From Chloroflexota bacterium (GTDB taxonomy: Bacteria > Chloroflexota > Limnocylindria > Limnocylindrales > CSP1-4), in assembly GCA_013698095.1 (NCBI GenBank), contig JACCVQ010000157.1, forward strand, positions 1 through 48,437: a stretch of 48,437 bases of DNA. Reading direction: 5' to 3'. The notes under the pieces were generated by a model. The model ran no database searches. It saw only the letters and a program-made list of their open reading frames with translations, and was not told the origin of the DNA. Position 1 is the first letter of the stretch; every line of letters begins with the position of its first letter. The translations under genes and the position numbers were made by a program. Shown here piece after piece: positions 26,551-35,164 of this stretch.

Positions 26551-27216
26551 TCAGTTACCCGTTTCCCAGAGCGGTGCGTCGACAGGCTTCGACTCCGGCG
26601 AGCCGCGCTGGCGCAGGAAGATGCTCAGGACGACGAGGGCGGCGATCGACAAGAACTCGCTCTGCCAGTTCTGGAGCGACTCGAACCAGAGTTGTGGCGT
26701 CGCCACGTATTCGATCGCCGTGACCGAGGGCTCGCCATGCGCCTGCTGCTCTTCCGAGTAGGCGGCGGCACCGGTGATGACGTGCAACCCGAACGAGATG
26801 ATGAAGAAGCTGATCAGCGCGATCGAGAGCGACCGCTCGTAGATCTTCGAGATCAGGCCGCCGGCGCGGACGGGCCACGGAGCGCCCGGCCGATCGGGAT
26901 CCGGCTGCCGGTCGACTTCTTCCTCACCATCGATCGGCTTCGATTCGGGCGATCCCTTCTGGCGAAGCGCGACTGTGAGCAGCACGAACAGCCCCATCTG
27001 CAGGAACTCGCTCTCCCAGTTCTCGAAGACGGCCTCCCCGAAGTGGCCGGTCGTGAGGTACTCGGGCAGCGCCACGGCGTCGGCTCCGTGCTCGCGCTGG
27101 TCGTCGTTGTAGACCGACCAGCCGGTCAGCGTTTGACCCGCGATCGACATGGCGAACAACGCAACAACGACGATCGTGAGGCTGTGGTTTCGGACGAACT
27201 TCGGCATGAAGCGCAT
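26551..27216 (-). CDS. DUF6766 membrane protein with internal duplication
   Basis: The product is 221 residues (ATG 27216; ATG 27207 also possible). It has two homologous halves, each with a helix, an ENWESEFLQMG / QNWQSEFLSIA motif, a second helix and the end tag LRQKGSPESKP or LRQRGSPESKP, separated by a charged linker of about 20 residues. Four transmembrane helices are therefore expected. The pattern fits the DUF6766 family, whose function is unknown. It stands alone between the secreted protein and the ECF gene. Confidence 0.82.
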   Translation of the reverse strand: MRFMPKFVRNHSLTIVVVALFAMSIAGQTLTGWSVYNDDQREHGADAVALPEYLTTGHFGEAVFENWESEFLQMGLFVLLTVALRQKGSPESKPIDGEEEVDRQPDPDRPGAPWPVRAGGLISKIYERSLSIALISFFIISFGLHVITGAAAYSEEQQAHGEPSVTAIEYVATPQLWFESLQNWQSEFLSIAALVVLSIFLRQRGSPESKPVDAPLWETGN

Positions 27217-27440
27217 TGAGCCGGACGCGGGATCACGCGCGGCTCACCGGTCGGCACTCGCGGCTTGCGTTCAACCGGCGAAACGCCTGAGGCGACGGCT
27301 GTTGCTGGCCGGCGTGCGCCGGTTGCAGCTTTCGTGCATCGTTGCTGCTGCAACAACTTTGGACGAACGCTGGAGTGCACCACGTTCGCGCCGCCCGTTG
27401 ATCGCGGCACGGCGGGTTGTCCGTCAGGCCTGGGCCGCCA

Positions 27441-29666
27441 TCAGTTCCCGACGAAGAAGCCATCGACGTCGACCCGCGGCCGGCCCGCGGTGCCGAGGAC
27501 CTTGATCGTGATCGTGCGGGTCGCCGAGGTCGACCAGGTACCGGCCCAGACCACGCGCTGACCCTGCTGGGTGGCGCTGTACAGGTCGACCGTGGCGGTC
27601 AGGACGCCGTTGACGAAGACCTGGGCCTTGCCCCGGTTGGCCGCCTTCAGCCCGATCCAGGTGAACTGGCGGCCGGTGAAGGTGACCCTGGCCGTCGCCC
27701 CCGCGGCAGACGAGGCCTTGGCGGTTCCGCCCCACCACGTCGTCGAGGTCGAGGTCGCCCAGGTCCCGCGGTACGTCACGCCGGTCGCGGTTTGCTGAAG
27801 TCCGGTCAGGCGGAAGGTCGAGCCGTACAGCCACGGGCTGGTGTTGCCCGCCTTGTCGGTCGCCCGGACCGCGAACCGATACGTGTGACCGGGCGCGAGG
27901 TTGCGGATCAGGGCGGGTGCGGTCAGGCTCGTCGAGATCGCCGTCCAAGCTCCGCCGTCGACCTGGACGCTCAGGCTGTGGCGGGCGATCCCGCTCGTCG
28001 CGTCCGTCCCGGTCCAGGCGATCCGGACCGGCATCGCTCCGCCGACCAGGGCCGTCCCGGCGGCGCCGATCCGCCACGTCGGCGCGATGAGGGCCGGGGC
28101 CACCGTGTCGAGCACGATCGTGTCGGACTTCACTGCCGACCAACGGCCGACACGGTCCTTCCAGCGGACATAGACCGTGTGCGACCCGTTGGTTGACGGG
28201 AGCGTCCACGACCCGACGGGCGCATAGGGACGCTCGGTCCACGAACCGGATGCCCCCGAGTTGGAGAGAGCCACCACCGCGACGCCCGACATCGTGTCAT
28301 TCGCGGGCGTCGCAACGCTGACGGAGGCGACCCGGGTCGTGGCCGCTCCGGCCGCAACGGTCACGGCGCCCGTCGGGGCGTTGAAATCGAAGACGATCGT
28401 GTCAGCCTTGACCGGGGACCAATTGCCAGCCTCGTCGCGCCACTTGGCTGAGACCGTCTTTTCGCCCTCGCCGTCGCTCAGCATCCAGCCGATGTCCGTC
28501 ATGGCGTCGTTGTAGGCAAATTCGGTCCACGTCGTCCCGTTGTTCGACAAGGCGACCCTCGTCACGGCGCGATCGCCATCTGTCGCCGGAGCCGTGACAT
28601 ACACCGCCCGCGATGTCGTGTACTCGGATCCGTGCTCGATCGCCACTGAGCCAGTCGGCACGGACGAATCGCCGACGACCAAGGTGGCCGTACCGACACT
28701 CGCGTCCAAGTCGTCCGTCGTGTCGACGGTCGCAGTCACGCCGTAGGAGCCGACGGGCCAGACGCCGATCGGAATGGACAACGTCGCGATGCCCGAGGCG
28801 TCCACTCGGCTGAAGTCCGACCACCCGCCGCCGGGCGCAGTCGGAATCGAGAACACGACAGCTGTGTCGACCGGTGGCGCTGGGGTCACGGTGGCCCTGG
28901 CGATCGTCGTGCCGGAGCTCTCGATTGCGCTGGGCTGAAGGACCAGGGAGGTCGTGGTCGGATCACGAACGATGGTCACGGTGACCGGCGGCGCGTAGAC
29001 AGCGTCGTACCAGTCCGAGCCATTGAAGAGGGCGGTGAACTGCCTCTGGCCGTACCCGAGCAACGAGTACCGCTCCGGGTCGTCAAGAACCTGCTGGCCC
29101 AGTCCCGTGACCGGGTCGAGCGCAATCACACAGCTGCAGGGGCCACCTCGCACTGTAAACGTGCTGGGCTTCTCCGGAACCGGGGAAACCCCGACATTGA
29201 TGGTGATCGACTGGATGTGCGCTGTCGCAGGCTCAATGGAGAAGGACACGGCCGGCGTCTCGGTCTGGACGAGCTGGGAGATCGGGTCGCTTACCGCCGA
29301 TGTGAAGCCCGCTGATCCCGAGTACGTCGCCTTGATCGTGTAGGTCCCGACGTTGCCGAGCTTCCAGGGGACGATCACGTCGGCGGAACCAGCCACGTTC
29401 ACGCTCTGACTCGATTGGCCCCCGTCATCGAGGCTCACCGTACCGCCGGTCGGCGCTGGGCTCAGATGGACGATGAACCCGATCTGCTGCTGCGGGTGAG
29501 CGGTCAGCAGAGGAGAGGACAGCGAAATCGTCACAGTCGCCAGAGGAGGGCTGGCCAGCGTGAGGGCGGGCGCAGTCACGCCGGCCAAGAGGACGGCCGC
29601 GAGAAAAGCGACACGGGCACGCGCCGAAGCGGACACTCCGCTGCGCGCGCTCGACTCGACTCGCAC
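27441..29666 (-). CDS. Large secreted Ig-like repeat protein
   Basis: The product is 741 residues from the GTG at 29666, chosen because GGGGAG lies 7 nt upstream; a TTG at 29681 is an alternative. The signal peptide is about residues 12-38. At least two Big/Ig-like sandwiches follow (PTGGTVSLDDGGQ, GTYTIKATYSGSAGF), then three similar modules that alternate VALSNNG.TWTE with KWRDEAGNWSPVKADTIVFD. A fibronectin-like domain (RNLAPGHTYRFAVRATDKAGNTSPW) precedes a C-terminal domain ending DVDGFFVGN. No sortase motif or membrane anchor is seen. It is probably an exported adhesin, carbohydrate-binding or matrix protein. Confidence 0.82.
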   Translation of the reverse strand: MRVESSARSGVSASARARVAFLAAVLLAGVTAPALTLASPPLATVTISLSSPLLTAHPQQQIGFIVHLSPAPTGGTVSLDDGGQSSQSVNVAGSADVIVPWKLGNVGTYTIKATYSGSAGFTSAVSDPISQLVQTETPAVSFSIEPATAHIQSITINVGVSPVPEKPSTFTVRGGPCSCVIALDPVTGLGQQVLDDPERYSLLGYGQRQFTALFNGSDWYDAVYAPPVTVTIVRDPTTTSLVLQPSAIESSGTTIARATVTPAPPVDTAVVFSIPTAPGGGWSDFSRVDASGIATLSIPIGVWPVGSYGVTATVDTTDDLDASVGTATLVVGDSSVPTGSVAIEHGSEYTTSRAVYVTAPATDGDRAVTRVALSNNGTTWTEFAYNDAMTDIGWMLSDGEGEKTVSAKWRDEAGNWSPVKADTIVFDFNAPTGAVTVAAGAATTRVASVSVATPANDTMSGVAVVALSNSGASGSWTERPYAPVGSWTLPSTNGSHTVYVRWKDRVGRWSAVKSDTIVLDTVAPALIAPTWRIGAAGTALVGGAMPVRIAWTGTDATSGIARHSLSVQVDGGAWTAISTSLTAPALIRNLAPGHTYRFAVRATDKAGNTSPWLYGSTFRLTGLQQTATGVTYRGTWATSTSTTWWGGTAKASSAAGATARVTFTGRQFTWIGLKAANRGKAQVFVNGVLTATVDLYSATQQGQRVVWAGTWSTSATRTITIKVLGTAGRPRVDVDGFFVGN

Positions 29667-29863
29667 TTCGTGGCTCCCCAATGTCTACGACCCGGACCTC
29701 GTGCGGACAGTAGCCGCTCAGCCAGGCGATGGCTATAGGGAACTCAGCTCCGACGCCGGCCGCCGTTGCCGCCGAACACCGTGGCGGCGGGCGTCGCCCA
29801 CGTCCGGAGCACGAATAGGCCGCCGACCCACAGGGCCGACGGCCATTGACTTAGGGCGTGGAC

Positions 29864-30631
29864 CTACCCCTTGACCACCCCGAGCGGCGTCAGCCGACGG
29901 ATCGGCCGGACCAGGGACGTCGAAGCGGCCATGACCGCCTCGATGTCCTTGTAGGCGAACGGCGCCTCCTCGGCGACCGTCTTGGGGTCACCGCTGAGGA
30001 GCGCGACGCCCAGCTCGGCCATCTCGTCGTAGACCTGGCGCGACGTCTTTGACTTGCGGGCCGCCGTCCGGCTCAGCGCCCGACCGGCCCCGTGCTGGCA
30101 CGTCTCGAACGCCTCGGGGTTGCCGAGGCCCTCCGCCACGTACGACGCGGTGCCCATCGAGCCCGGGATCAGCACGGTCTCGCCCGCCCGAGCGCGCACC
30201 GCACCCTTGCGATGGACGATCCCGTCCACGCCGAAGTGGTTCTCCCAGGCGGCGTAGTTGTGGTGGATGTCCACGACCCGCTCGAACCGCCCGACGCGCG
30301 TGTACGCGCCGAACGCGGCCTCGACGACGTCGAGCATCCGGGACCGGTTCACCTCGGCGAACCGGAGCGCGAACGTCATCGCCGCCCAGTAGCCGTCGAA
30401 GCCCTCGGTGCCGACCGGGAGGTACGCCAGCTCCCGATGGGGCAGCTCCGAGCGCCGGCGCAGGGTCTCGTCAAGGGCGAGCTTGTGGAACGCGTCGCAG
30501 ATCGTCTTGCCGAGGCTCCGCGACCCCGAGTGGGCATGACGAACACGCCACCCGCCTCGTCCCGCTGGAGCTCCAGGAAGTGGTTGCCCGAGCCCAGCGT
30601 CCCGAGCTGGTGGACGGCGCGCCCGAACCAC
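29864..30631 (-). CDS. rtcB: RtcB RNA ligase, C-terminal part (after frameshift near 30533)
   Basis: RtcB joins RNA 2',3'-cyclic phosphate (or 3'-phosphate) and 5'-OH ends using GTP and Mn2+. From about 30535 onward this frame reads HSGSRSLGKTICDAF with a metal-binding His, ELAYLPVGTEGFDGYWAAM, VVDIHHNYAAWENHF with further catalytic His, VHRKGAVRARAGETVLIPGSMGTASYV, QHGAGRALSRTAARK with the guanylylated His, and a normal end. The first 30 or so codons of this open frame are out-of-frame noise. It is the second half of the gene that begins at 31092. Confidence 0.82.
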   Translation of the reverse strand: MVRARRPPARDAGLGQPLPGAPAGRGGWRVRHAHSGSRSLGKTICDAFHKLALDETLRRRSELPHRELAYLPVGTEGFDGYWAAMTFALRFAEVNRSRMLDVVEAAFGAYTRVGRFERVVDIHHNYAAWENHFGVDGIVHRKGAVRARAGETVLIPGSMGTASYVAEGLGNPEAFETCQHGAGRALSRTAARKSKTSRQVYDEMAELGVALLSGDPKTVAEEAPFAYKDIEAVMAASTSLVRPIRRLTPLGVVKG

Positions 30632-31092
30632 GCCGGCTCGATCGAGCCGGGGAGCTCCAGGCCGATCTCCTCGAGCGCGGCTGCCTTCTCGACCGGCTTT
30701 TTCTGGCTCGACGTGCCGACCGGCACGCCCGCGGCGATCGCCTTGAGCGTCGCCGCGAGCTCGGCGGCCGACAGGGTTTCGACCGTCATGTCCGTCTCGA
30801 CGAGGGCGACCCCGCAGCCGATGTCGACCCCGATCGCGTACGGCACGACATTCTTGTCGGCGAACAGGACGCCGCCGATCGGCATGCCGTAGCCCATGTG
30901 GGCGTCGGGCATGAGCGCGACGTGGCGGATCGCGAACTGCAGGTTCGAGAGGTTCGTCGCCTGCTCGATCGATCCCGCGTCGAGCTCGGGCGCCCAGCTC
31001 TTGATCGGGAGGTTGCCGGGCTTGGTGACCCGCGGGAGGGCGGCGCCCTCGATGGTCGTGGTGGATGCCTCGGGCGATGTCTTGGATGTCAA
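30376..31092 (-). CDS. rtcB: RtcB RNA ligase, N-terminal part
   Basis: I chose the TTG at 31092, which has GGAGG 10 nt upstream; the frame is open to 31302 but the extra 70 codons look non-coding. It carries LPIKSWAPELDAGSIEQATNLSNL, IRHVALMPDAHMGYGMPIGGV, VVPYAIGVDIGCGVALVETDM with the metal Asp and Cys of the DxxCG motif, and LGTLGSGNHFLELQ. At GGVFVM (about 30535) the true protein continues in the other frame with HSGSRSLG. One extra base near the GGG at 30532-30534 would restore a protein of about 400 residues, the normal length of short RtcB. No archease or rtcA gene is nearby. Confidence 0.82.
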   Translation of the reverse strand: MTSKTSPEASTTTIEGAALPRVTKPGNLPIKSWAPELDAGSIEQATNLSNLQFAIRHVALMPDAHMGYGMPIGGVLFADKNVVPYAIGVDIGCGVALVETDMTVETLSAAELAATLKAIAAGVPVGTSSQKKPVEKAAALEEIGLELPGSIEPAWFGRAVHQLGTLGSGNHFLELQRDEAGGVFVMPTRGRGASARRSATRSTSSPLTRPCAGARSCPIGSWRTSRSAPRASTATGRR

Positions 31093-31334
31093 GACTGCGG
31101 GACCTCCGGCCAGCTGCGTGGTGCGGCCATTGTCGGCCGCGTAATGGGAAACGCGGAAACGAAAACCGGTCCTCGTCGAGAGGAGCCGGTCAAAGAAACC
31201 CGTGGAGGCCCGCATGGTGGCGTAGTGGGCGTTTTCCTGCCAGCTTCTGACCGGAGGGGTGCCTATGCTCGGGCACTGAGCTCGGAAATAGACGTTCGCC
31301 ATGCCGACCCAAATGCGGCTCGAGAGGAGACGAC

Positions 31335-31844
31335 ATGCTCGAATTCAGCTATGAGGAAGGACGCTGGGAGCCGCCAATCGCGGGTGACGAGATCAGCACC
31401 CTCCTCGGGTTCCTCAAGCGCCAGCGAGCGACCTTCGCGTGGAAGACCGGCGGGCTTGACTCGGCGGGCCTGCGGGCAACGCTCGGCCAGTCCGCGATGA
31501 CCCTCGGCGGGATGGTCAAGCACGTCGCCCGACTCGAGGACGACGTGTCGTCCGAGTGGCTGCACGGGCGCGCGCAGGTGCCACCGTGGAACGCCGTCGA
31601 CTGGAGCACCGACCACGACTGGGACTGGCGGACCGCCGCCGACGACTCACCCGACGAGCTCTACGGGCTGTGGAGAGATGCCGTTGGGCGCTCCCGCGTC
31701 CTCGTCGCGGAGGCACTCGCCGATCGAGATCCCGAGCGGCGCGGCGGGGAGAGCGCGGCCGCCCGCGCGCAGCTCCCCACGCTGCGCTACGTCCTTCTCC
31801 GGGAGTCCGTGGACGGACTCGTCGGGCACCACGCGCCGCACTGA
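31335..31844 (+). CDS. DinB/DUF664-family protein, apparently missing its histidine motif
   Basis: The product is 169 residues. DUF664/DinB proteins are four-helix bundles with a three-His metal site, some of them mycothiol- or bacillithiol-dependent transferases. The sequence fits until PTLRYVLL and then jumps directly to RESVDGLVGHH. Family members usually have about 16 residues here (a HxxEEYARHxGH-type stretch) that carry two metal ligands. The first metal His is present in MVKHVARLEDD. The loss would be in frame, so a stable but probably inactive protein could be made. The recalled family pattern is knowledge, not measured here. Confidence 0.75.
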   Translation: MLEFSYEEGRWEPPIAGDEISTLLGFLKRQRATFAWKTGGLDSAGLRATLGQSAMTLGGMVKHVARLEDDVSSEWLHGRAQVPPWNAVDWSTDHDWDWRTAADDSPDELYGLWRDAVGRSRVLVAEALADRDPERRGGESAAARAQLPTLRYVLLRESVDGLVGHHAPH

Positions 31845-31941
31845 TCGCTTCGTTCGTAAGCCTCTGGACGCTGTCACCCGTCCCTTGGATGATGAAGACT
31901 TCGGCGTGAGCCACCCGTTACGGATCTGCGGAAGGAGACCG

Positions 31942-32547
31942 ATGGGCATCATCGCAGCAGACCTTTTCCTCACCCTCGACGGCGTCTATCAGGCACCTGG
32001 CGGCCGCGACGAAGACCGCGCGGGCGGCTTCGCGTTCGGCGGTTGGCAGGCGCCGTATACGGATGACGCCATCGACGCCTCGATCAATTCGAGCATCGGA
32101 CGCACCGATGCTCTTCTGCTCGGCCGCCGCACGTACGACATCTTTGCTTCGTTCTGGCCGTTCCAGCCGGCCGATCAGCCTGTCGCCGCGAAGTTCGCCG
32201 CCATTCCGAAGTACGTGGTCTCACGAACGCTCGAGGATCCGAGTTGGGCGGGCACCACGGTGCTGCCGGATGCCGCGGCCGCCGGGCGGCTGCGCGACGA
32301 GTTCGACGAAGTGCACACCTGGGGCAGCGGCGAACTCCTGCGCAGCCTCCTCGCGGAGGGGCTCGTGGATCGCCTGAACCTGTGGATGTACCCGATCGCG
32401 CTCGGTACCGGCAAACGCCTCTTCGACACGGGCACGGTGCCGGTGGCCTTCCGCCCGGCACAGCCCGCGCACATATTCGATTCCGGGGTCATGGCCCTCG
32501 TGTTCGAGCCTGCGGGCGATGTCGAGACGGGCCAGGTAGAGGCATAG
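31942..32547 (+). CDS. Dihydrofolate reductase-family (RibD C-terminal-like) protein
   Basis: The product is 201 residues from the ATG at 31942, with GGAAGGAGACC upstream. The pattern is the stand-alone RibD_C/DHFR-like fold: IIAADLFLTLDGVYQAPGG at the N-terminus, TDALLLGRRTYDIFASFWP, IPKYVVSRTLEDPSWAGTTVL and HTWGSGELLRSLLAEGLVDRLNLWMYPIALGTGKRLF. This group probably uses NADPH to reduce small substrates; the substrate is unknown. It is probably transcribed alone or with the DinB gene 97 bp upstream. Confidence 0.88.
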   Translation: MGIIAADLFLTLDGVYQAPGGRDEDRAGGFAFGGWQAPYTDDAIDASINSSIGRTDALLLGRRTYDIFASFWPFQPADQPVAAKFAAIPKYVVSRTLEDPSWAGTTVLPDAAAAGRLRDEFDEVHTWGSGELLRSLLAEGLVDRLNLWMYPIALGTGKRLFDTGTVPVAFRPAQPAHIFDSGVMALVFEPAGDVETGQVEA

Positions 32548-32676
32548 CGAGCCGCCACCCGGACTGGCCCCCAACAGCGGCGATCACCGAAATGCCGACT
32601 GACGGCTCGGCGGACGGTTCTGAAGGCGCCTCAAAGTCGGTCTCGCTCGAGATGCCGGATCGACCCGACGATCGCC

Positions 32677-33453
32677 CTATTTCTCGGGACCCTCCGTCAG
32701 GATTTGAACTGCCAACGCGGGTTCACTCCCGAGGTTGCGCTTTCCTGAACAGCCCGGCGCGAGGCACCGGAACCACCAGCCGTGCGGGGAACGATCGAGC
32801 TTCATCGGCGACTCGCAGATGGGGCAAGGCTCTTGCGTCCTGACCCTCTCGACCCGGGCATACAGATCCCGACCGTCGAGGAGGGTCAGTCCAAGGTCTT
32901 TGGCGTCGGCGCGGGCGGCGTCCGTGAAGTCAGAGAGGGTGACGAAAATGCCTGCCGTGCCCGGAAGGCGTTCGCGCAAGAGCGTGCCACCGAACGCGCG
33001 GATCTCGTCAACACCGACCAACCAGGACTCCCAGCGCTTGCACTGAACGAGGACCCGGGCGCCCTTCCTGGCGAGCCTCAGGTCAACGTTGCCGTCCGGT
33101 CCAGTCTGGCTTCCGGTCTCGTCGACCTTCCATCCCTCTCGGCGAAACACCTCGCCTACCAGCCATTCAAACTCCTGGGCGCTGAGGTGGCGCAGATCCG
33201 TGGTCCACTCAATGAGCTTTCGCCGGTAGCTGGCCTGCACGCCGTTCGCGATCCACGTCAGGGCGAAGAGTCCGGCGAATGACGTTCCGATCATGTTCGC
33301 GGTCACAAGCCAGGACACGGACCAGTCGAAGGCGAGCGGCAGCGCAAGGCCGACGCCTCCGTACGTCACGGCCGCGATCACGCTAACGACGCGACCCGAC
33401 TGACGGCCGATCGCCCAAAGGAACCGTTCGTAGGATTCTGTGAGTCGTCCCAT
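32677..33453 (-). CDS. Membrane-anchored Mrr-type restriction nuclease with zinc finger
   Basis: The product is 258 residues from the ATG at 33453 (GTG at 33471 possible). Two hydrophobic helices (about residues 21-42 and 47-68) are followed by an Mrr/restriction-endonuclease-like domain (LSAQEFEWLVGEVFRREGWKV). Its PD-(D/E)XK residues are visible: Asp120 and Asp124 in PDGNVDL and Gln137-x-Lys139 in VQCKRW. A C-terminal four-Cys zinc finger (CPIC and CLAPGC) of topoisomerase-tail type ends the protein. The membrane helices would place the nuclease at the inner membrane. It lies 64 bp downstream of hsdM on the same strand, so it may be transcribed with the type I system. Confidence 0.87.
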   Translation of the reverse strand: MGRLTESYERFLWAIGRQSGRVVSVIAAVTYGGVGLALPLAFDWSVSWLVTANMIGTSFAGLFALTWIANGVQASYRRKLIEWTTDLRHLSAQEFEWLVGEVFRREGWKVDETGSQTGPDGNVDLRLARKGARVLVQCKRWESWLVGVDEIRAFGGTLLRERLPGTAGIFVTLSDFTDAARADAKDLGLTLLDGRDLYARVERVRTQEPCPICESPMKLDRSPHGWWFRCLAPGCSGKRNLGSEPALAVQILTEGPEK

Positions 33454-33516
33454 CGACCCATCATGGCCCACAGCGGATCGGTTTGAGCAGTGGCTGCCAG
33501 CGCAGTGACGGAGGGC

Positions 33517-35043
33517 TCACGCCTCCGGAGTTGCGAGTAGCCGCCGCAGCTCGGCAATGGCCGCGTCGACTTCGCGGCCCTTCGTCTCGATAATGTCGAG
33601 CAGCTCCTCCGGCGTGCGGGTGTCCTCGGTCGACTTAGCGTTCGGGTTGACCGCCTTCAAGTCGAACCGCCGGGCCTCGATCTCGTCGCGCGTGACCGTC
33701 CAGGAGTGCTCCGAGTCCGTCCGCATCGGGAGCAGCGAGAAGAACTCCTCGAACCGATCCACCGTCAGCGGCTGCTTCTTGGTGACCTTGATGTCCGAGA
33801 GGTCGTAATACCAGACTCTTTCGGTCGGGCCGCCCTTCGTGAAGAACAGCAGGTTCGTCTTGACGCCTGCGCCGGCCGACGAGAACACGCCCGGCGGCAG
33901 CGACACAATGCACCACAGGTCGCAGTCGTTCAGCAGCTTCCGCTTCGTCTGGACGAATGCCGTCTCGTTGTTCCGGAACAGAACGCCCTCGTCGATGACC
34001 ATCCCGCACCGGCCGCCCGACTTGAGGGAGTCGACCACGTGCTGGAGGAAGAGGACCTGGGTAGCGCCCGTCTTGTAGGCGAAGTTGGTCTGCGCCTCCT
34101 TGCCCTCCTTGCCTCCGAACGGCGGGTTCATCAAGACGACGTCATAGAGCGACGGTGCGCCGGTGAACAGTCCGTCGTAGGTCGTCTGGCTGGTCAGCGT
34201 GTTGCCATGCCAGATGTGCGGATGGTCGATGCCGTGGAGGACGAGGTTGGCGAGCGCGATCGGGTAGACGAGGTCCGCCTTCTCGCGACCGAAGAACGTG
34301 TCCTCGCGCAGCATCCGGAGCTGCTCCGCGGTCGCGCCGGCACCCAGGCCGGCCCGCATCCACTCGAACGCCTGGGCGAGGAAGCCGCCGGTCCCGCAGC
34401 CCGGGTCGTAGACCGTCTCGCCGACCTTCGGGTCGACCGCCCGGACGATCGCCCGGATGACCTCGCGCGGGGTGAAGAACTGGCCGCCATCGTTGTTCTT
34501 CTCGCCCATCTTCTGGAGCAGGCCCTCGTAGGCCTGGCTGAGGGTGAAGAGATGGGTCTGGTCGACCGCCTCGAGGTGGATGTCGTCGACCCGATCAAGG
34601 ATGTCGAGGAGGTTCCGCTCGGTGTCGACGTCGACCTTGTCGACCGCCGACACGACCTGGCTGATCACGCGCTGGCGGATGGTCGCGCCGGACCGCGTGC
34701 CGAGCCCGCGCAGATACGGGAGGAGCTCGTCGTTCACGAAGGGCAGGAAGGCGCCCATCGCGCCATGGCTCAGCTCGGAGCGTTTGGCGCCGCCGGGTGA
34801 GGCCCAGTCGCGCCAGCGGAACGGCGCCTGGAGCGACGGCGCAAAGTCGACGTCCAGCGCTCGCGCCTCCTCGGCCTCGAGCTCCTCGCGCTCGTCGAGG
34901 ATCCGCAGGAACAGGATCCACGACAGCTCGGGCACGTACTGGAGGGCGCCCGCGTAGTTGGCTCGACGCATGACGTCCGCGATCTGCTTGATCGCGGCGT
35001 TCACGGACGAAGGCGTGGCGAGTCGGCGGGCAGCGACGGTCAC
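33517..35043 (-). CDS. hsdM: Type I restriction-modification DNA methyltransferase (HsdM)
   Basis: The product is 508 residues from the GTG at 35043; the frame is open further to 35244, but those codons look non-coding. The N-terminal HsdM_N helical domain (IKQIADVMRRANYAGALQYVPELSWILFLRILDE) is followed by the N6-adenine methyltransferase. SAM motif I is VYDPGCGTGGFL, preceded by NNDGGQFFTPREVIRAI, and catalytic motif IV is NPPFGG. A Glu-rich C-terminal helix (EELLDIIETKGREVDAAIAELRRLL) would contact HsdS. It should act as the M2S modification core with HsdS and HsdR. It is separated from hsdS by about 1.35 kb carrying two plus-strand genes. Confidence 0.93.
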   Translation of the reverse strand: MTVAARRLATPSSVNAAIKQIADVMRRANYAGALQYVPELSWILFLRILDEREELEAEEARALDVDFAPSLQAPFRWRDWASPGGAKRSELSHGAMGAFLPFVNDELLPYLRGLGTRSGATIRQRVISQVVSAVDKVDVDTERNLLDILDRVDDIHLEAVDQTHLFTLSQAYEGLLQKMGEKNNDGGQFFTPREVIRAIVRAVDPKVGETVYDPGCGTGGFLAQAFEWMRAGLGAGATAEQLRMLREDTFFGREKADLVYPIALANLVLHGIDHPHIWHGNTLTSQTTYDGLFTGAPSLYDVVLMNPPFGGKEGKEAQTNFAYKTGATQVLFLQHVVDSLKSGGRCGMVIDEGVLFRNNETAFVQTKRKLLNDCDLWCIVSLPPGVFSSAGAGVKTNLLFFTKGGPTERVWYYDLSDIKVTKKQPLTVDRFEEFFSLLPMRTDSEHSWTVTRDEIEARRFDLKAVNPNAKSTEDTRTPEELLDIIETKGREVDAAIAELRRLLATPEA

Positions 35044-35164
35044 GACCCGAGGGTACGACAGATAAGCGGTCGTGAACCCACCGACGCCATAGTGTCGCCG
35101 TGAGCCGGATGGAAACGCGGTCCTGCCCACGGAAGCGTATGGTTGATGAGGCTGAGCAACCTGG

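Noticed and set aside
29682..29863. c-di-GMP riboswitch upstream of the large secreted protein
   Set aside because: The region contains small stems and a GGGAACTCAG-like string, but not the conserved GEMM core, so no call is justified.
32548..32760. String resembling a tRNA 3' half (GGATTTGAACTGCC) near 32700
   Set aside because: It lies in the coding end of the Mrr-type gene and no cloverleaf can be drawn.
33706..34800. Plus-strand open frame opposite hsdM, with similar ones opposite hsdR and nrdJ
   Set aside because: Composition is that of a shadow frame (runs of RxxR, LxxDxV) and it lacks a ribosome site; the genes beneath are certain.
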